Below, one piece after another: positions 1 through 8,499 of a DNA stretch of 64,000 nucleotides. How positions within the stretch are numbered: position 1 is the stretch's first letter; each line of letters starts with the position of its first letter. The notes below the pieces were generated by a model that saw only the letters and a list, made by a program, of their open reading frames with translations, was not told the origin of the DNA and did no database searches. The position numbers were made by a program, and so were the translations under genes. This stretch comes from Glandiceps talaboti (lineage: Eukaryota; Hemichordata; Enteropneusta; Spengelidae), in the NCBI RefSeq assembly GCF_964340395.1, contig NC_135554.1, forward strand, positions 7,922,975-7,986,974. Reading direction: 5' to 3'.

Positions 1-68
1 GGACTACGCACCTCACGAAACAGTTCTGTAGGGTCTATAGCATATAATTTGGTTCAAATTTTCAAAAC

Positions 69-130
<62 letters not shown>

Positions 131-202
131 CCGTTTCACTGACATACGTTACTAATTACATATCTGGTATTCTTTATGTACACAGAGTAGTTTATCCTAT
201 TT
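1..202. other. 3' flank of trefoil gene with (TA)n
   Basis: This stretch holds a pure TA dinucleotide tract at about 71-129 and otherwise unremarkable AT-rich sequence. It lies downstream of the stop codon of the minus-strand trefoil gene. No polyadenylation signal could be assigned, so the 3' UTR may run off the window. Confidence 0.7.
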
Positions 203-414
203 TCAGAACTTTAATTTCACACCTTGTGTTTCGTTTATTTTGATGTCATCTCCATGATCTTCCACCTCAATTGATATGATGTGTTGTTCCTCACCAATAT
301 CTGATTTGGGTTGAAGTATTGGTGCCATAGGTATTGGTTGTAGTGTACCTTCTGATTTGGGTAAAGGTTCTACATTCTGGTCAGTATTGTCAGGCAGAAC
401 AATAGAATCACATT
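203..414 (-). CDS. Trefoil gene exon 6: acidic C-terminal tail
   Basis: Terminal coding exon behind a ctgtacag acceptor, 70 codons including TGA at 203-205. The tail is acidic with prolines (VEPLPKSEG, then IEVEDHGDD) and has no recognised signalling motif. Confidence 0.7.
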
Positions 415-3400
415 CTGTACAGAAGTAAGATGCATATAATTACCAGAGGGTGCATGTACACATGTATATTTAGGATCAGGTTTAAAATGATAATGTACAA
501 AGGAATGATACTGTACATAAACCTGTCAATGTATAACATAATAGTTTACCAGATTTAAACTGAATGCCTTCCGTAAGGGAATCACTAATTATGCAAATAA
601 CTCATTAAACTAAAAATCCTATGTAACAGGCTTTGTTTTTTGGACAAGCGTGCTTTCTTAGGTTAATGTATGTAGTAGTGTATGATACTGCTTAATTACT
701 GAATATCGTTCATTATTCAAATACTCATTAAAGGAAAAAAGTTATAGCAACAAACTTCAAAGGACAGGTGTGTATTATTATAGTTGATGTACGTATCATA
801 TTATACGAAATTTGAAGCTTGCATTTTTAAGATACAACATAGTTACCTAAAATCATTAATTATGCAAATTTTTCATTAAAACTAAGCTATATAAAAAAAA
901 ATTATAGGACATATCCGCTTTGTTATGGTTAACGTATGTACTAAATTGTATTGAAATTGAAGTATGCAGTCTTAAGATATAGCCTAATTACCGAAAATCG
1001 TTAATTATGCAAATTATTCATTAACACTGTAAGGTACATCAACTAACTTTATAGGACATACACAATTTGTTATGGTTAATGTATGTACTGAATTGTATTG
1101 AAATTGGATATACCTTACAGTGTTAATGAATAATTTGCATAATTAATGATTTTCGGTAATTAGGCTATATCGTAAGACTGCATACTTCAATTTCAATACA
1201 AATTAGTACATAATGTTAACCACAACAAAGCAGGTACGTCCTATAAAATGTGGTGCTATAGCGTACAGTTTTAATGAAAGATTTGCATAATTAATGATTT
1301 TAGGTAACTATGTTGTATCTTAAAAATGCAAGCTTCAAATTTCGTACAATATGATACATATATCAACCATAATAATACGCACCTGTCCTATTAAGTTTGT
1401 TGCTACAACTTTTAATGAGTATTTTGAATAATGAACGATATTCAGTAATTAAGCAGTATCATGCACTCTTCAAATTCTGTATAATTATAGATTATTATAT
1501 TACAGTTGTCTTAATTATAATTTTATGATTTAAGATATCCATGTGACATATTACCTTGTTCATCACGTGGCCCTGGTTTGAGTTTTTTATCCCTGGTGTT
1601 TCCAGGAATGAAGTCTTTCCATGATATGTCCTTCCAAGATTTACCAACGCTGGTATGGAAAAAATAGAACAGTATGGTATAACATAGCATGTAACAGGAG
1701 ACCGCAGACTACTGTTTATACGGAAGCATGTCCACTTTTGCCCCCTAGCCCCCCTTTCCCGGTCTTTTGATTGATAAATGTGGTAATGACCTCGTGTTTT
1801 CCTCACCATGAAATATATTCCCACATACGTGGTTAGGCGTCATTTGATGATGGACTGTTGCCATTAATTGACTAATCATTATTGTAAATTGATATTAGTA
1901 TCTGTCATAAGGAATCAATATAATGTTGATTAATGATACCCATGGCATTATTACATATGTAACAAAAACCACCAAGTAGAGACCTAAGGTATACGATCTA
2001 ACATAGACCACTGTTTATATGGAAGCAGGCCGGTTGCCCCCGGCCTTATTTCGCCCCCTGCCCCCCCCCCTGGTCTTTTGTCCCCTGGTCATCTTTGCCC
2101 CCCCCCCCAACCTTTTGCCCCCCCCCCCCAGCTGAATCGAAAGTACTTTTAGTAACCTGATCACTGATGTTGAACTTTTTAAAGGTGAACTTAAAACTCA
2201 TCTGTGTAAACAATATTATAAACTGTATTGATGTATTATCACATGTCTATTACTAAGCACTTTTGTAATGATTGTAACCATTTTGTTGTTTTTAGCTTTA
2301 TTATATTGTTTTACCATGCTTTTAAATCTATTTCATGTACCATGCTTTTGAATATTAATAAATAGAAATGGTGCTTTAGAAAATAAATAAACAAACTTTA
2401 AACATTAAAACCTAAAATTTAGTTTTAGTCGATGTAATTTCTCAATTATCTCACTATTCATTCTTAAATCTAACATTGATAATAAATATTGAAGCTGAAT
2501 ATTAAAGGACAAAATACTGTTATTCAACGTCAATAATAGTTAAAAAACCATGTAAATGATGTCACAAATATTTTTTATTGTTACAAAGACTTAAAATGTT
2601 GACATTTAATGACAATCGTTATCGCATAATCCAAATGTCACAAATTATTTGGAATTAGCAATGAATATTGTTCTCTTTGTACCAAGGAAAGTTTGTGTTC
2701 GATGTCATAGATAATTTACAGAAAATCATGCAAAAAATTATAGTGCTAATTTTGGGTGTCATTACATGAAAAAAAAATGATTTGTTCACAAATAAAGAGA
2801 ATAACAAAAATCAGTCTGCGCCTTGCCCCTTGGCTAAAGGAAAATACCTCTAAAATAAAGAAGCAATTTTATGTAATCGGTTTTCTTTTATTAGAATCTA
2901 GCATTTTAACATTATCGGCATTTAAGGTGACATGCTGTCAATACAATGGCCTCTCTTAGTAATGTGAACCTCATAATGGCATAGGTTTTAAATCAGAGTA
3001 AAAATGACGACACCCTTTTTGCCAAAAATGTACACCTAATTTGTTCTAATGTTCACAACTGACGGATAATTTTACAAGTTCTACAGTTGCTGTATTACAG
3101 TACTAGATTCAATAACTTCAAAGTATCATGATCAGTTCCCGTCATGTCATCGGGATGGACAGTTCACTGCCACACGCTCGACCATTCAGTGAACTGGAAT
3201 CTTTCAGCGTCACGAAATATCATGAATATTCATGAGCACGGCTCACCGCCATTCTTCCCCAAGTCTTCGGAACTTGTCGGCAGAAGTTTCGCCCTTTGTT
3301 TAAAAGATTCGGTAGTTTTCGGATGTAAACATGCCACACGTGCCACTATATACGACGTACGAAGAAAGATGGCAACTGCTGAAAGCGGTAAGTACGAGCT

Positions 3401-6400
3401 CGTACGAGTTATCACCCCTTTTTGACCTATTGATCGGTCTGGCAGCGAGGTCAGATTTTGCTCAAAAGTCCGTGCTAAGTTCATGGGTACATATGTAAGA
3501 CTAAATGTCTTTTTAGAGGTTTTCCTTTGCATATATCGCTGTAGTCAGTCTGAAAGAGGATTTTCCAAGCTTTACAACGAGGGGTCAGAATTTTTTGTCG
3601 GACAATGGGGCGCGATGGGGCGCGTTTTTTCGGGAGCAGTGTAAATTCTCGGTGATCAGAGCGAGAGTGTCCACGTATTCAACACTGTGTACTATGTGTG
3701 ACACGTTGTTTGTCACTGTCAGCCTAGCGCCTGTTGACTTTCTTTGAGTAGATTTGTTTTGGTGAGGGAATAGCTATCTGAGTTCTAAAACGAATTTCTG
3801 GAAAACGTAATCACGGTAACGTAAGCCTTATTTACATGCGTGATAGTGGATGAAAGCTTCGTTGTGTTGTGTGGTCATTGTCGAATTGTCGATCGATCGT
3901 CGGATATATGCGTGAGTAAATGGATTAGACGCGTAGACGTACATCGTATGCAAAGCATGTGTATACAATCGTAAATGTAATCATATGTTGACACTTGGTA
4001 GGTAATGACAATGTAACTGTTACAGATAAATTATTTGTGTCAATTTTTGCCAGCTGCTTTCAACATTGGTCGATAGAGTACTAATGAATTTTTTTTCGTC
4101 CGACAGCATCATCGTCAGTCTTGCTAGCACCATCCACAGAGCCAAAGCAAATCGAGCCAGGAGATATCAAAATTGAGACTAGTGTAAGAGGGTATGTGAG
4201 ACATATTCCCGATATCACGTACTGCAATATCTTATTATTACTTTGTGTCACTTGCTTATGATCTGACATAGTAAACATGCACTTGAAACCAGGCCATAAA
4301 ACAAAATGTAATCCAAGATGTGATAATTTTAATAGTAGTAACAACAACAACAACAACAACAACAGATATGGTTGATAGTACTCTGATAACCATCATACCC
4401 AGCACATTATGTTACCAGATTTGCCCGAGTTCCAAAGTTAACAGAATTTTACTTTGAGTAATGTCATTTTGTACAGTGTATCATCTTAGTTATTTCTATA
4501 AATTTATTCTAGTTAATTTTATCTGCTGTGTATGCATGGTTATATTTTATTATGATCCATACAAATGTTTTTCTTTTGTTTTGTTTTTATAGCTATCAGG
4601 CTCTCTGTGACTGTCCCACAAGTGTATAGATGGATTTACATCCGGAAGTCGACAACCCTCATGATCTAACTGCTATTGATGAATACAGATTAGAAGTAAA
4701 CAAGAAACTTGTTGAAACAAAATAGCAGAAAAAAGAAAAACACATTGAATTGTACGAGGAAGTCGATGACCTTCTCACTATTGAGATAGCAGAAATAAAC
4801 CTTCAATATAAAATTTAAGTTGCTGTGATCACAACAGTCCCATATGGATACATTTACAAAAGGACAGTCTGTTTTTCAACTCACTTCATAAATCTTCTCC
4901 AGGAAAGAACATTATCAAGCTCCTGTACATATTTGGTGGTTTGTAACACAAAATTCAATCTCTTCTTTTTGTCTACTTCTAGCTTGGACTATTTACTAGG
5001 TTGATCTTGACTATGTCCTTGTAACATATACCAGGATTAGTGCAATCTATTTCATGTAACAATGACAGTTTAGTTGTGATATTACCATACCAAACATGTT
5101 CCTCAATGATTGGCTTATCTGTTCTATTGAAGTAGTATCTGGTTGATGATTCATTCAAACTTGACTTGTTTTTGAGAAAACTCTTATGGCTCATTTATAA
5201 GTTAAACACTTCATGGGGGCCATGAACTGTCAAGCTTTGGATAAACGTAAAATGATGTAATGTGAAAGATAACAACAACTCTCTGCAGTTGTATTTTCAA
5301 TACTTTATTTAACATGGAGAAAATAAATAAAAATGAATATGTAATATATATATGTGGCTAATAAAATATATAAATACATAAAATATATCATCTGCTTCAG
5401 TTTACACTTTGTAACATGTATTTAACTTCACTTGTTTGCAATGGTCCTGAGTCCTGCTATAAATAGTTTTCAGCATGTCAGTCAATATCTTCACATTTGA
5501 CTTTATGTAGAGGAAGACTTTCATCTTGTACAAACGTGTAATTTTTCATCTGTTGACAAGAGAGAACCAGAAATTTAAATTAGACATTGATTTCAATTCA
5601 AATCACTGCTGAGTAATTTCACGGGACAATTGTGGAAACTGTTTCAAAACAAAACAAAAATATAGGTGTGCATGCAAAGTCTTGCATATGAGATAAAATT
5701 AAAGTTTTGATGTGATGGAACAAATCAGGTGATTTGTTACTAATTGTCAGTCACGGCCAACAAACAAGAAACCCCTGAACATCAACCAAATAAGTGTGCT
5801 GATTAGTATTTCTTCACACTAATACATGTTAAAGAAATATCGTTTCAATGGGTACAAAATACTTATTTTCACCAAATACCATATCACTCTTTTATCAAAT
5901 TATCAGCATAAATATTGATTCTTAGTATTTCCAAGTCACAATATTACCCACATTTGAATTTATATTCTCAACAAAAATATTTCGATCAATTTAGAACAAA
6001 TTACATTAATTACAATCAATTGAAATCTTACCCTTTAACACGTTTTTTGTTTATACAGAATGTTATTCCTTAGTTCACAACCTTACGTGTTTTAGCCAGT
6101 TATAAAAGATAATATACACATTTGCCTGTGCTAGTCGTCGCCTCGCTCCGTAGCACTGAATACACCCGTACTGATAGGAAACTGTGAATGCCTATCTGGC
6201 ACTTGCTGTGATGTTGCGAAATAATCAGTACATCGGTTATAGTATTGCCCCGGTTCGGAGCAATGCGACAACTTTCGTCTTAGATAAAATGTAGCAAAAA
6301 AGGCACGAACGAACGACTATCGACAGTGTACTAGTGACAGTGTAGTCTCGAGTCCCAATCAAGTAGCATTGTGTTGAGGTGTTCAGTTTGGCAATTTATT

Positions 6401-8465
6401 CTTTAAAAAGTTATATTGACAGCTCTTTTTTATCCAGCATGTAGTCAAAATTTAAAACTGAGAAAGAAAAGTACCATATTTACCCTGATTTTAAAAGCTC
6501 AGCCACGCCGAAAACTCCCGTAAGCCACGAACCATACACGCCGTAGGGTACGATTGACCATTGAAGTGCTCGACCATGTAGACAGGAAGTTAGGCGTGGA
6601 GTAATGGATATAAGAACAAACGCGCGTAACCTCTGACCAGTTGACTGAAAAGATGACATCATCGATCCTCTCATTGGCTACTTGTACTGTCCATCCCGAT
6701 GACATGACGGGAACTGATGATATATATTCCTTTGAATGAACCGATGTGACAGTTAGTATTCATCCGAGATCAATCCATGGACTATAAGTCACTCTTTTGT
6801 ACATTCATGAACAGTCCAAACTTGACGATGTGATCTATGTTGATATATTATGGGGCAACAGGCCGGGGGCAAAATGAGCCGGGGGCTACCGGCCGGAGGG
6901 CAACGGGCCACATGAGTGGTTAATGGACGGGCGGAGATAGTGGGGGGGGGGGGGGGCAATGGGCTTAGAACAGTATATATAAATATGGCCTGGAATTCTC
7001 CTTACTCATTGAATGCCAACAAGCAATAATGTAAACGAAAAGTATTTACAGAGTATATAAGTGTTCTTACCGTTTAATGTTACAAGATGCAATAAGAAAC
7101 AGTATCAAAACACAAAGGAGTACAAATCCAAGTATGGACATCAATACAATTACTCCAACAGCGACAATTGGTGTTTCAATCTGTACAGCTGCAATGTAAG
7201 TGTTAACAAAATAATCAATACAGATAAGGGGTTATCACCTCCATGTATCTTAATTTAAATAAATGGTGGCGTTGGATTCATTAACGAAATTACATACACG
7301 CCGGATGTGCATGGCACAAACGATAGCATTAAAGCAAAACGTTATATAAGTGGATACACCGCTCTTAGAGTTAGGAAACCATGGGAATCTGAGCATACAA
7401 ATAAATTATATAAGGTCAAATAGCAATATGAAATGTCTGATAAATCCTAAACTAATTATAATTTACATTAAAATATTTCATCCTGAAAAAAATATACCAA
7501 AATGACCCGTGACGTGGAGTTTGAACGTCATTATTGAATATCTTACACTCCTCATCATAACCTCACATTTCCACGAATGATAAAGATTGAACAAAGCATA
7601 TGCATATGGATTCAATTTTTGGACAAACAATGTATACATAACCACGCTCTTTAATAGCTTGTTTATGGTGTTAGTGATCCTTCGTTTGTTTATAGTATTC
7701 CACGCTTGTCATACGATATGCAAAGCGGTGGTACGATTGGACAATGTGTTCACCCAAACTAGGATCAGCAGGACATCACATAATACTCAAATGGTGTCAT
7801 TATAATATGTAGATCGAAACGTGCAACTGTGGTGAACACATGAGTAAATTATGCAAATTGCGGTTTCAATGTACGTAATGAATCACCAAGAATACTGCAA
7901 AGATCGCCTGTATCAAGCAATGGTCCCAGGTGATGTAGTGAGAGGAACAGAGAAGGTTTGTGTCCATAGGGAAATGGGATTGAGATGGCAAAAAATAACT
8001 ATTGAAAGATGACTGTTGATTAAACCATGACCAAGTTACATGTATATATATAGAACACGTAAAATGTGAACTTTTACATTCAATTTCACTTATGTAAATT
8101 CGAAATCTGCTAATGTCATTGCATAAATTTGAACTCTGATTTGATTCTGCTGTTAGCTTTTAGAGTGTTGTTAAAATATCTATATTTTCCAAATCTTAGA
8201 ACTAGCTCAGTGGAATGTGATGTGTATTGGAGTACTACTAACGCCATAAAATTCTTAGTATTGATACCACAACTATCACTACAGTTCATGTTGATACAAC
8301 TAGCATTTGTTTGGCCATCTGTTGCATAAATCATAATACATAGAGCAACCAATAACTAGAAAACAAAGAGACAGATGCACGCAAAACAAACATGCGTGCA
8401 TAATGCACGCAATCATGCCTGCTCACACACACACACACACATACATACATACATACATACATACA

Positions 8466-8499
<34 letters not shown>

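Larger units (their letters stand above)
3133..6716. mobile_element. TIR-flanked DNA transposon-like element (3,584 bp)
   Basis: The ends are 31-bp perfect inverted repeats (3133-3163 and 6686-6716) starting CAGTTCCCGTCATG. The element is flanked directly on both sides by the 5-bp duplication ATGAT (3128-3132 and 6717-6721). These are hallmarks of cut-and-paste transposition. A further inverted similarity (TTCAGT-AACTGG) lies just inside both ends. No recognisable transposase frame was found inside. Instead the left third is a relatively CpG-rich promoter-like region with a short spliced candidate gene (3369-4725). Five-bp duplications occur in several superfamilies, so the class is undetermined; it may be non-autonomous. 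Confidence 0.85.

Noticed and set aside
1495-1824. 109-codon minus-strand frame
   Set aside because: Overlaps the real exon 5 in another frame; composition is not protein-like.
4979-5194. 71-codon minus-strand frame inside the TIR element
   Set aside because: Ordinary composition but no recognised transposase motif or splice partner; left as uncharacterised.
8116-8341. Possible extra exon of the trefoil gene (GQTNASCINMNCSDSCG)
   Set aside because: It has an acceptor in the right phase, but no acceptable donor before its stop and no recognisable domain. The trefoil exons join the membrane exon directly in phase without it.
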